Shown one piece after another: positions 51,240-61,726 of a DNA stretch of 64,000 nucleotides. The stretch covers positions 17,275,366 through 17,339,365 of the forward strand of contig NC_088777.1 of assembly GCF_954871325.1 (NCBI RefSeq), read 5' to 3'. The notes beneath the pieces were generated by a model. That model saw only the letters and a list, made by a program, of their open reading frames with translations, was not told where the DNA came from and ran no database searches. The DNA is from Gordionus sp. m RMFG-2023 (taxonomy: Eukaryota > Nematomorpha > Gordioida > Chordodea > Parachordodidae). Numbering within the stretch: the first letter of the stretch is position 1; each line of letters opens with the position of its first letter. Made by a program: the position numbers and the translations under genes.

Positions 51240-51629
51240 TTAGTATTTTCAATAAAAAAATTATATTATACTTATATTGTATGAGAATTTAAGCTGAGGC
51301 TAGTTTTTAGTTTTTAAAGCAAATTTTATAAAAAAAATGACATTAAACTTTATTTCAACTATACATTTAAAAAACTTTATTAATTATAATATACCCAACT
51401 AAAAATAATAAAAAATAGGCTTAAAATATCCATTAGCACAAATTAGTAAATAATAGTTACAAATAGAAATATAATTATTTAAACCATAAGCATAGCCGAA
51501 GGCCGGGGGAAAGCTGGCCGAAAGCCAGATAAGTGAGGTTTGGGGGCAAAGCCCACCAAAAATCCCCCCCCCCCCCCATAAGAAAATCGTGGAAACGACA
51601 CTGTCGTGGGGTATTTAGCATATTGATTG

Positions 51630-51760
51630 TAGGAGATATTTATTGTTAAATTTTTTATCCAATCCTTTACCAAGATTATACAGGGAAAATAATAAAATTA
51701 TTACAGACCCCTAGGAACAATTAGCCACATGGATAGATCATTACATTAATCTTTACAGTT
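51630..51760 (+). mobile_element. Second LINE fragment, opposite orientation
   Basis: The plus strand reads NPLPRLYRENNKIITDP, a stop, then EQLATWIDHYINLY, which fits the linker before the RT domain (...ITDxxEQLxxWxxxF). The same DNA, inverted and diverged, lies at 49418-49515, so it is another copy of the LINE at 48640. Confidence 0.65.
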
Positions 51761-52883
51761 TTTAGGATTACCAGTAAAAAATAATTTTTTTTAAAGCTTT
51801 TTGAATACTCTTGTTTTTTACAAAATGAACTTTAGCCTCATTTTTATATTATATTTATATATCTTTCTAGTTGAACTGTATCCCGATTACGTTTGAAAGT
51901 GTTACATATATGATACTATTAACAACACAAAAGTTTAAGAGTTTCCCAACAACATGACCATATTAACCTAAATTAAAAATAAAGAAAATGATTAATAATA
52001 GCGATTTCAAAATATATAATTATTAAATAATTTTAAAAGGTTGTTGAATAAGATAACTATCACTTTTCTACCTTACATACAGTAATATCAATACGTTAAA
52101 ACTAATCATATTTTTACTTGTTTCTAATTTTAAAAAATATGAAATAAATACTATGAGCAATTTACTACTAATTTCATTTTATAAGTAAAAATTTTAAAAC
52201 TATCTGTATTTAATAAAAAAAAATTTTTAATTATAATTAGATTCATTTTTTTAAACTCATTTTCCCAAAATTTCGTCTTTTTAAGTATTTTTCAAAAATT
52301 TTTTTTTTTTAATTTATTAGATGTTGAGGAGATGATAGTGACATTCGCTTTACTAGAATTTGATTATGGACATCCTGAGTGGAGTAAAACTATTTTCAAA
52401 AAAGTCCTCAAAATTATCTCAAAAGAATTTACATCACAATATTTCTTAATTTCCAATATCAAATAATGACGAATTTATAAAGTTGAAAGTAGAGGTTTGC
52501 AATAGGGCAATCTTAGCAATTTTCTGTGAAACTTGGTTATTATCACAAAATTCTTCTCTAAATTGGTTCAAATCATTCCCATTAAAAACTCAAAACACTT
52601 GCTAAAATTTGAATAACATATTTTATATAGCAAACAAATAATATCTTAAGGAGCTTTTTCTAGCTTCATTGAAGGTGGAGGGGGGGGGGTAGATTTAATG
52701 TGCTTGATAAATTTAAAGAGCCACCTAAAAATTTTGCATTTTTTGTTGCCTAAAAAAGTCCATTTTCAAAAATATTAGCAAAAAAAATATTGAGCCACCT
52801 AAGATTGTTAAAGCTTGCCTACTGGTATTCCCCTTTTAGTTTTCTTTTTGGTCCTTATAATGTTTCCACCAGACCTGTTTTGT
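51761..52883. other. Non-coding intergenic sequence
   Basis: A+T-rich, with no gene recognised. A poly-G tract in GGTGGAGGGGGGGGGG at 52674-52690 resembles that at 15885-15904 and probably marks an eroded element end. Confidence 0.5.
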
Positions 52884-53330
52884 TTTAACGAACGCGTTCG
52901 AATTTAACGTTCAATTTTAAAAATATTTTTATTTATTTAAAAATTTAATCGGTTGTGTATTTCCTTTTCACATTTCATTTTTTTTAACACATAGTTTATT
53001 AATTTTATTATTATTGTTTATATTTTAATTTAATAGATTAGCATAAGCATGGATATTATTATTTAATCCTCATCATCTGATTCTGAAAATCCAAAATCAG
53101 ATGAATTATCATTACTATGGCCAAATATGATAAATGTTTTACATTAACATCATATATTGAAGGAACTAATCAAATGCTTACCAAGTGTAAAATGTGGCCA
53201 AAAAGTATAATATTGTCAAAATCTTCAGGTTCCAATTTAAAACGAAATATTAATTATTTGATTTTATACGATATAACTAAGTTAAATCATTAAATTTGAA
53301 GAAATAATGCATTTGGTAAACTAAAATAAA
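52884..53330 (+). mobile_element. Partial hAT copy with BED-finger remnant
   Basis: TTTAACGAACGCGTTCGAAT and the following 350 bp match the inverted right half of the hAT at 18003-19201. The finger reads LTKCKMWPK then GSNLKRN, with the second Cys replaced by Trp and the His lost. The C-terminal half is absent. Confidence 0.75.
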
Positions 53331-53509
53331 ACTGATATAAACCTATTTCCAATTCATATTATATAAAAATAATAAAGAATCTAATATATCAGGATTAAGA
53401 GGGTAACGTATTAATATTGGTAGTTTGAGATGTCAAAATAAAATCCATTTTAATGAAAATTAATTGACTGGTAAATTATTATTACATCTAAAAAAAACAT
53501 GGTTTTTTA

Positions 53510-53600
53510 ATGTCAGCTGTGGTTAAAAGGGTTAGAGATCTGAAATGAGGCGTAGCAGGGCCCGGTTCAATCCCAGGTATGAGTAGTTTATTTCTAACCT
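53510..53600 (+). mobile_element. tRNA-derived SINE
   Basis: A box TGGTTAAAAGGG (53520-53531) and B box GGTTCAATCCC (53564-53574), spaced as in tRNA genes. The leader CAGCTGTGG is shared with the minus-strand SINE at 16440-16558. It sits at the edge of family A copy 4. Confidence 0.65.
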
Positions 53601-55032
53601 ATTTTTTTGATATTATTTCAAACTACTATTATTTTAAGATATAATATAATTACTAGAGGTGTGCAACAATAATATCTAAAATCTTAATTGTTTTCATCAT
53701 ATCACTCTGTTCTTTTTTTAGTTACAAAATGATTCATTTCCAATTTGGCATCTTTACCGCATAAATAACTCAAGGCTTCAATATATTTGCATAATTATTT
53801 CTTCCAAAAATTTTTAGTGTTTTTATTTTATCAATTTATCCATAATAATCTGATATGAGTTTACATCGTGTCATGGTTATGACAGCAAATTAACATCTTT
53901 ATTTGTTTAGCTATATAATTTAAGATCATTACTTCTGCTGCTGAGAGCATTTGATTGCATAATTTAAATGAGCAATGATAGTCAACTAACTAGTAGTTTA
54001 TACATCATTAAAATGGTAGTAGATAATCTTTTAGAAATATAATATTTCATAATAATTTTCTCGATAACTTATCTAGCTTCATAATGTCATCTAAGTCTAA
54101 CCACCATAGTCTTTTGATTTGAATTAGTATATTATCCTCTTCAATAATTATTGATTTGGTTAGGCCTACTCCTACAAATTTTTCTTATTAGTCATCTATA
54201 AAACATTGTCTAAAATGGTAACTAAACGTTATATTAGCTTAATGACTTTTTGTCAATGTAGGTTTCTAAGAATTATGTCGCCCTATGTGATAAACCATTA
54301 TTAATTGAGGTTAACCTATCACTTGTAATTTTTTAGACAAGATTATTTTTATATTGGCAATCGAAAATATTTATATTGTAATAAATGGATAAATATTTTG
54401 TATTAAAAAATATATTTATAAATGTCCTGTTATGTTTTACTTTTATTATTTGTATGCATAATAAATGAAAATATGAAATTCAGAATAATTTTTAAGAGTT
54501 TGCAAATTTCATTTAAAAAAGTATAATATATTAATATAAAACCTGGTTGAAGGCTAGGCAAAATAAAGCCAAAGTGCCGCAAAAATAAGGTATATGGAGC
54601 AGAGTTGTACAAAAGATCTTCTTTGAAGATTTTTGAGCGAGATCTAGCTCAAAAATTTGAGCAAGATCTTTGAAGATCGTAAAATTTGAAGATCTTTTAT
54701 TTTTTAAAAATTTTGTGTAACGATCTTCAAAAATCTTCATGATATTTATTTTTTTACCCCTTTATTAAAAGCCCAGATGTTTTTCAATTTTCATCAAGGC
54801 AGGAGGAGAGGTATAAAACATAAAAGAAATATTATATTAATAAAATTGAAAAAAAAATAAATATCATGAAGATCTTTGAAGATCGTTACACAAAATTTTT
54901 AAAAAATAAAAGATCTTCAAATTTTACGATCTTCAAAGATCTAGAACTTTTTATTTTGAGCAAATGTACAAACCCTCCATAAAATTTTTATAGTTGAGCC
55001 CCTTGAGATTGTATAGGCTAGTGACGCCCCTG
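53600..55032 (-). mobile_element. Family A repeat, copy 4
   Basis: Reverse complement of copy 1 over much of 20640-21290 (for example the CTTCAATATATTTGCATAAT and TTTTTATTTTATCAATTTAT regions). It ends at 55032 in the family terminus (reverse complement CAGGGGCGTCACTAGCC). A foldback element is inserted at 54606-54970. No open frame of note. Confidence 0.72.
54606..54970. mobile_element. Foldback element with nearly identical 100-bp arms
   Basis: Arms 54648-54758 and 54862-54965 are inverted copies with very few differences. The outer ends hold TTGTACA / TGTACAAA. The arms are built from repeats of GATCTTCAAAGATC-like palindromes, so one strand could form a long hairpin. There is no protein. 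The near-identity of the arms suggests a recent insertion or ongoing homogenisation. Confidence 0.82.
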
Positions 55033-57382
55033 GGTTTTATATTTTCAGACCTGGCCTGAAAAATATATTATAATTATATTTAATTTATATAGATGACGAT
55101 TTAAAATATTCATCCCGTCCCGAAAAATTTTTTAAACCCGTACCAGGTAATTTTTAAAAGATTTTTAGGTTCAGACCCGGGTATATTAAAAAATTAAAAT
55201 ACGGCGGATTTAGAGCAGAGCCTGCAGGTCTCTGATAAATATTGACTATAGCTAAAAGCTAACCATGCCAATAATTAAATTTATTTAACAATTACCCTCG
55301 ATGCCTAATTTTTTATAAGTTAACAATCGGTTTTTACCAACCTTGAAGATCAATATATCCAAAAATTAAAAAGGAATTGTTCAAAGAACTGAATAAGATA
55401 ATGTAGTCTTTTTTAAAAAAATAAAATGAGTATAAGAACGTTTGCGCTAAAAAGGAACTTGGATGTCAAGCGATAAGAGACAGCAAAAATTAATTGCAAA
55501 ATGCGAATAAAGATGCGCAGAAGTCAAGAAGATTAGTTGCCACCAAAGCAAAGCCAATGCTACTTTTTAGATAAAGAATTCACAAATTTTTGCTTAATTA
55601 AATGATTAATATATAAAATTTTTAATTAAATGATATTATACTAATTTATAAATATAATCTTTATTTAAATTATGATTTGTTACGTATTAAAATTATTACT
55701 ATATAAAAATGTATAATTGATTTTTATAAAATTATAAGTTTCATCAATGCTGAGTATAGGAGACTCAAGAGATTGCAAAACTCTAAATTTAAAAAATTAT
55801 TTAATTTTGTAGCGAGTCTAGAAATAGTTGAAGTTCGCTTTCAAGGATTTTCAAGGCTTTAGACAAATCTCCATAGCCTAAATCATTTCGAAAAAATAAC
55901 GATTATATGCATATTTACTTGGCGATGTTATCTAATAAATTTCAGTTTGATTAATATTGAAAAGAATTTTAATGTGAGATCTTATCATTAATAACTCTCA
56001 TTATAAAAAATAAGATACGTCACAATAAATACACTTGCCAGTATCATTCTATATAATTTTTAATAATATGTAACATTAAAAAAATAAATAATTCTTTATA
56101 ATTGATTATATTTAATAAAATATAATAAATAAATAAATAAATATGAGTGATAATATTTTTTTGAGATGTGGAGTTATTGTAAACTAGTAGAGTCGCTTTG
56201 CATTGAATGTGGATCTATTTTTGATGATTTTGAAGCGTTATTCATTTGATGATTATTTAAGGCTAAGTCTAAAAATAATTTATTAAAACAATTTTAAAAA
56301 ATCATCATAAGATATAAATCTTAGTCTTAATATATATATTATTTGTGAACAACCTTTACCATATTTCACGCACAGCTCATTTAAAAAAAATTTACTTTGC
56401 ATGACCCCAATCATTTTATGTTCCGGCACTTTTTAAAAAGAAAATTTGAATAATTTTGATGTAAATTGTTTCAAAGGAAAATTTAAAAAAAAAATGAGGA
56501 TTAAATAAATAAAAAGCTCCATTTTTATGATTTTTCATTTTATTTATACTTAATTTATTTGAATAATTTAGAGTATTTAGTTATTTGTATTTCAAATTTC
56601 TAATAAATATTAAATATAAATACTTTTAGTTTCTATTCATATTATATAAAAAATTTATGCAAAAATTCAATTTATTCTGATATTAATTTTGTTATCTGAG
56701 TTAGTTAGAAAATAATCAAGAATAGTATTTGTTTCATCCTATTTTATTTACAACATTCATAATGAAAATGAAAGGAATTAAAATTTTTGAAGATGATATA
56801 GACACAAGATTTTACCTAATCTAGTTCTATGAGTTAAGATAGTATGATGTTTATAAGATATTTTTCGCAGAATATATAGAAAAGTCTCTACATTCCTTAC
56901 ATGTTTAGACAGGGAGTACTTCAAAATATTTTCCAAAATTAATGTTCTATTAAATTAAAATTTGGTGTCTGTGATATAATTCTAAAATAAAAAAAATACC
57001 TATAAATTTTTAAATGTGGTATTATTAACATAAATTGCTATTGGTAATTAAAAATCGATTTCTAAAAAGTATTTGCATTTAAATATTTAATATTTTTATG
57101 TGGGTATTTTTAGTATTTATATGATACATTATTTTAAAAGGTATTTGCATTTGAATTCAAATACCTTTTTTGGAAGGTATTTTTATTTATATTGAATAAT
57201 TTTTTTTGAAAATTTCCCAGCCCTAAAATGCAACACATCTTTATGTCATAATATTTGTAATAAATAATTTTACAAATAGTTGGGTCAATATTTTAAAGTT
57301 CCATATCAAATTTTCCCAATTCGTTATGAGAGTTTATAAAAATTTACATGGTCCATTTTCAACAAAGGCATAGACTTTTTAT
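55033..57382. other. 2.3 kb without recognisable genes
   Basis: A GC-richer patch at 55040-55240, ending in CCTGCAGGTCTCTGATA, matches the inverted end CATCAGAGACCTCCG near 14129 and probably is an eroded MITE. The remainder to 57382 is A+T-rich, with GGTATTTGCATTTAAAT-type words at 57065-57185. I see no exon. Confidence 0.5.
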
Positions 57383-58192
57383 CAGGGATCCAAACCGAAA
57401 CTGAACCGTTAAACCGCTAAAACCGGTATTTTTATCGAACCTGAACCGAACCTAAACCGTTAAAAAAAATTCCAACCGAACCTGAACTGAACCGCTAAAA
57501 TGCCTCTGAACCGGTTCGAGTTTCATAATTTTATGCTTATAAAATAATATGTAAGTTATTATTAGATTTCAATTATATTCGAATTAAAGATTATCATCAA
57601 TCACATTTGATTGATAAGTGTCGGTCATAATTTTTATAAATTTTAGTATATTGTTATTTTACAACATTTTTTAAATATTTTAAGCTTAAAAATTATAATG
57701 CTTAGAGAAAAATTAAATCCAAAATATTAATATAAATGACACATCAAATCTGATATCATATTGGCAGTGCCGGCTACCCAAGTTAGTATGGAAAGATGTT
57801 TCAACAATTAAATTTATGCTATCTCCTTATAGATGTAATTTGGAGACAAATTTTAAAAATATATTAATTGTGCGGCTAAATAAAAAAAATTTAAGTAAAA
57901 AAAAATATATTGTTCATATTAAAATTAATCATTTATATATATTTTTATATTTATAAATTAAATATTATTTTATAATGTGCAATTAATAAAAGTGTTTTTT
58001 AAATTAATGATAAAATAAAAAAATATTTTCCCAAAACATAATTCGAATGTAGGTTTGAATACAAAAGTGTTCAAACCAGTTTTTAGTGGTTCGAACCGAA
58101 CCGATATTTTAATTTTTTACGAACCGAACCTGAACCGTTATTTTTTTACGAACTTGAACACGAATCGATATTCGTTTTGGTTTGGATCCCTG
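57383..58192 (+). mobile_element. 810-bp hAT transposon remnant with intact ends
   Basis: The ends CAGGGATCCAAACC are inverted and identical over 14 bases, flanked by perfect 8-bp CTTTTTAT (57375-57382, 58193-58200). Subterminal AACCGAACC words are numerous. Near 57756-57895 the plus strand keeps the transposase C-terminus: AVPATQVSMERCF, then, one frame shift later, STIKFMLSPYRCNLE and NILIVRLNK, the hAT dimerisation block. Most of the gene has been deleted. Confidence 0.9.
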
Positions 58193-58630
58193 CTTTTTAT
58201 TATCTGATAGATAATGCTTAGAATGATATCTAAGCAACTTATAGCTTATATTAAAATTGTATTTTCAGAAAACTTTTTCTATATCTTGACAAATAAAGAA
58301 AAAATATTTTAAAAAAATTTTCTTCAATAAAGTGAAAATGTTCCATATCCAAAAATAAAAGTAACTTTTTATTCGAAAATAAAAATATATAAGTTTTAAA
58401 TGGATATGCAACATTTTAATTACAATGTTATTTCAAAAAAACGCGTTAATCGTTAAGTTAGAAAAACGGCCACGTCACCATTACTCGTTATGTGAAATAA
58501 AGGAACGCCATAAACGCGTTAATCGCTCTCTAAAAATACTAATATTGCATATAAATTTTCTTTTTATTAATTTTTTCCCATAGATAATAAAAATAAAATT
58601 ATATAAAAATAATATAAACTGTGTTCCAAT
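58193..58630. other. Non-coding sequence with a small inverted repeat
   Basis: Two AACGCGTTAATCG words at 58440-58452 and 58514-58527 stand about 70 bp apart around GGCCACGTCACC. No gene is seen. Confidence 0.45.
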
Positions 58631-58998
58631 CAGAGACTTTCATGGGCTTAATATTATATTTTCTATTGGGGGGCCTAGGATTTTAATTTTTTTTAATAGG
58701 CTTGGGCCTAAATTTTTTAAATTTAAATTTAGATTATTTAAAACAATTGCTAAATAAAAAAATATTGCAATTTTTTTCTTCTAATAATAATTAAACAAAA
58801 TGAATATCTAAATACACTTAAATATTGTTTATTATTAAATTTTTGGATATGGGCTTGGGCCGGGCATGGATTTTTCTTTTTGAAAATTATCATGGGTTTG
58901 TGCCAGGTTTGGAAACTTTAGTAAGCCTGGGCCTAAAAAAAATACTACTACCCTCGGCTGGACTTGATCAAAGAATTAAGGGCCATTAAGGTCCCCTG
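58631..58998. mobile_element. 368-bp hAT-like MITE
   Basis: The ends CAGAGACTTTCATGGGC and (right, reverse complement) CAGGGGACCTTAATGGCCC match in part. TTCCAAT stands on both sides (58624-58630 and 58999-59005), 7 bp certain. Repeated GGGCTTGGGCC words lie inside. It abuts, or was inserted at, the left end of the long-TIR element that follows. Confidence 0.7.
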
Positions 58999-60182
58999 TT
59001 CCAATTGAACAGATTTCCTTTTTATTTTAGCAATAAATCTGTCAACTAATAAATAAAATTTTATAGATTGAGAGAGGGATAATTATCAATGTTTTCTGCA
59101 AATTTCATCAAATTCTATTAACTAGGTCCAAAGTTATGCACATTCAAAGTTGGACAAACAAAATTCGAACTTTCCAACATATAAAATTCATTTTTTTATT
59201 AAACGTTGCCATTAGCAAAAAACATGGAAACATCAATATTTAAAATTAATTTGTGTCAAATGTTGTACTTCAAAGCTGATGTTCAAAATGACCGGGATTA
59301 GCTAAAATTTATGTTCTTTGAAGATCTCGCCATTTTTTTGACCCTTGGATCGATAAAGATGAGCTCCGTGCAGTCAAGACATGATACCTCAACGAAACTA
59401 TAAGGTCTTAAAGAAATTTGAAAGAGTAAGAAGCAACGATTGGCTGCAAATTGCTTTTTCTCATTGAAATTGCAATGTAAGCCCTATCATTTTGTATGAA
59501 CCATATGAAATGAACTATCATGTGAGAGTAAGTTGTTTGAGGCAGGCGATCTTATTTGCGTTGGTAGCTCCTGGATTTTCTTTTTTTAAACATTTTAGTG
59601 GTAGCTCTTTATGGATAATCCAATGCACTTAAGTTTGCGAAATACCAGTTTGTTGGGATACTAACGAATTGTTGTGGGTGTCGGATCTAATAGAAGGAGA
59701 GCCTGAACTGAGGTCGGGGTTTAATGTTGAGTTCTATTTGGCTCCTCAATAAACATGTTCCATATTACAAGCTGTGTTTGGTCCACCACCATACCGTTTT
59801 TTGTTGATCTGGTAGCATCAATTTTTGCAATCAATCAATACTTTCTATTAGGAAATTCATTCAAAAACCTTCACTCTGTAATCTTTTTCTTGTCTTAAAA
59901 TTTTAATTAAACTCAGGTCATCTTTATTGAAAACCATTTTTTTTAATTATTGTATTCTTAAATGTAAAGTTTAATTTAAAAAAAATAAAAAAAATTTTAT
60001 ATGTTAAAAAGTCCAAACTTTGGTTTTACAACTTTGAATGTGCATGACTTTGGACCCTGTTGATGAAATTTGCAGAAAACATTGATAATTTATCCTTCTC
60101 TCAATCTATAAAATTTTGTTGAATTAATTTTAGAATTGATAAATTTATTGCTAAAATAAAAAGGGTATCAGTTCAATTGGAA
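58999..60182. mobile_element. 1.18 kb element with about 190-bp inverted ends
   Basis: The left (58999-59190) and right (59995-60182) ends are inverted copies at roughly 85-90 percent by eye, starting TTCCAATTGAAC. Shared blocks include TATAGATTGAGAGA and ATGCACATTCAAAGTTG. Long inverted ends suggest a Mutator-like or foldback type. The 800-bp interior is less A+T-rich than its surroundings, but no transposase motif was recognised. Confidence 0.75.
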
Positions 60183-60910
60183 TCTTTTTGTAATAATTTT
60201 TTTATTATTTTTAACAATTGATTTTTAAAATTTTGATCAGATAAACAAGAGTTGGTGTTCTACATAGCTTTTCAATTAAAATTATTTTTGAAATTTAAAA
60301 GAAATAATATTACAATAGAATATAATATATTTTTATTTTAAAAAAAGTTGAAGTAATTAGTAAGTAATGTTATTATCATTATTCAAAAAATAAACATGTT
60401 ACTCTTTTTAAAAGAAGTAACAATTGGTATTCCTTTTTCTCAAAAAAAAGAAACACCATTAGTAACAATATTACTTTACAGCACTACTTGAAATTAACAA
60501 AAACAAAAAATAATATTTTGGTTTTGAAAATATAGCCATATTTTAAAAACACACGTGACTAGATATCTGTAATTCAATTGAATGATATGGAACTTAATAA
60601 AGTAATATTTTGCAAAATAACATTAATAAAAATAATTTAAATTAGTTTTGTCATTTTTATTATGGTTATGGATTATTATAGCATCAAATAATAGATTATT
60701 AAAAAAAATATTTTGTCAAAATGGGATATATTTACCCAATCACATATTAATATGGCTAGAGCCAAGAAAATTAATTATGTTTTTGAATCTTAAAATACTT
60801 TTTATATTCAAAAAATTGATTGTTTTGCAATTTCATATTATAAGAAATTGTGAATAACAATAATCTAAAAAAAATAATATTTAATTGTAATATAATTAAT
60901 TTGATTTTTA

Positions 60911-61693
60911 TTAGTCTAATAAAATATAAAAGTCAATGCTGAAAATTAATCTATAATAAATAATAATATTACTCATATTTGACATTTGATTAGATAAAAT
61001 GGATAATTCCTCAAGCTTTTGAACTTTGATTATTAGCCATATAATATCTATATAATAATAAAATTTCTATATATAAAAAATATATATTAAAATAACCTCC
61101 AAACCAAGTTCCTGAAGGACTATACATTCTTAATTGGGTTGTATAAATTCCTGGAATTTCAGGAGCAATAAAATTTAAATTAAGATCCTGAAATTCATTT
61201 GGCATTAAGGAGTTTATCATAATTAAGGGATATTCAAGTATAATTTGATTTCCTGAGAAATATGATAATTGACAATTTATAGGCCAACTTACTTTTCCTT
61301 AATTTAATCAAATATTACAAAAATGTGCATAAAAATTAACCATCATTTAAAATTTTCCAATTTTTAGTAAAGGGCATGGATGGCAAAACAATAAATTCTT
61401 CGTCCGATAATTCTTGTTGAATAAATTTCATTGATAATTGTGAAAGTCTTACACCAGAGCAATTGTCAAAAAAATCTCCGATAGCTTGCTGAAGTTTCCT
61501 ATTCAATTTTAAGTAAACACGATTTTAAAAAATCATACCAATTGTGCATCTCCAGCCAAAATATTGCATCATTTTTATCTAAGGTACATTTAGTTAGCTC
61601 TTGGAAATGTGATAATAATATATCTTTATCATTAGTTCGCAGACTATTCAATATAAAAGATAATTTGGTATCAATTTCTTGGTCAATCTCCAT
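60911..61693 (-). CDS. ILRUN: ILRUN (C6orf106)-like protein: UBA-like plus NBR1-like domains, 4 exons
   Basis: Exons 61539-61693, 61341-61498, 61097-61297, 60911-61047; introns of 40, 43 and 49 bp; all phases fit, giving 216 aa (human 298). In mammals ILRUN dampens IRF3/p300-driven antiviral and inflammatory transcription. Residues about 15-60 form the UBA-like part: NDKDILLSHFQEL (human TDKDVLISEFQRL) and LEMHNWKLQQAIGDFFD (LDMTNWNLQAAIGAYYD). Residues 75-190 form the NBR1-like domain: LPSMPF, KNWKILNDG (KTWRIQNSG), PGIYTTQLRMYSPSG (AGMYQGQWRMCTATG) and DIIWLIIKV (DVIWVILSV). The human C-terminal tail is missing. ATG 61693 matches the human start; an in-frame ATG at 61726 would add 11 residues. 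The last ten or so residues are unsure: a 34-bp GT-AG intron could end the protein slightly differently. An AATAAA overlaps the stop. Confidence 0.9.
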
Positions 61694-61726
61694 AACGAAT
61701 GGATGATTATTAGGACCACACATCAT

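Larger units (their letters stand above)
49629..51603 (+). mobile_element. hAT transposon, 1975 bp, with 8-bp target duplication
   Basis: The perfect 8-bp TCGTGGGG flanks it (49621-49628, 51604-51611). The ends are CAGGCGCGTAAC and (right, reverse complement) CAGTGTCGTTTCC, next to long G/C runs. Inside is the C-terminal half of a transposase (50038-50923) and a nested MITE (51018-51239). The element sits between two LINE pieces in opposite orientation. Confidence 0.88.

Noticed and set aside
60648-60857. Plus-strand 69-codon ORF near the ILRUN-like gene
   Set aside because: Hydrophobic, A+T-driven composition, no recognisable family and no splice context linking it to other exons.
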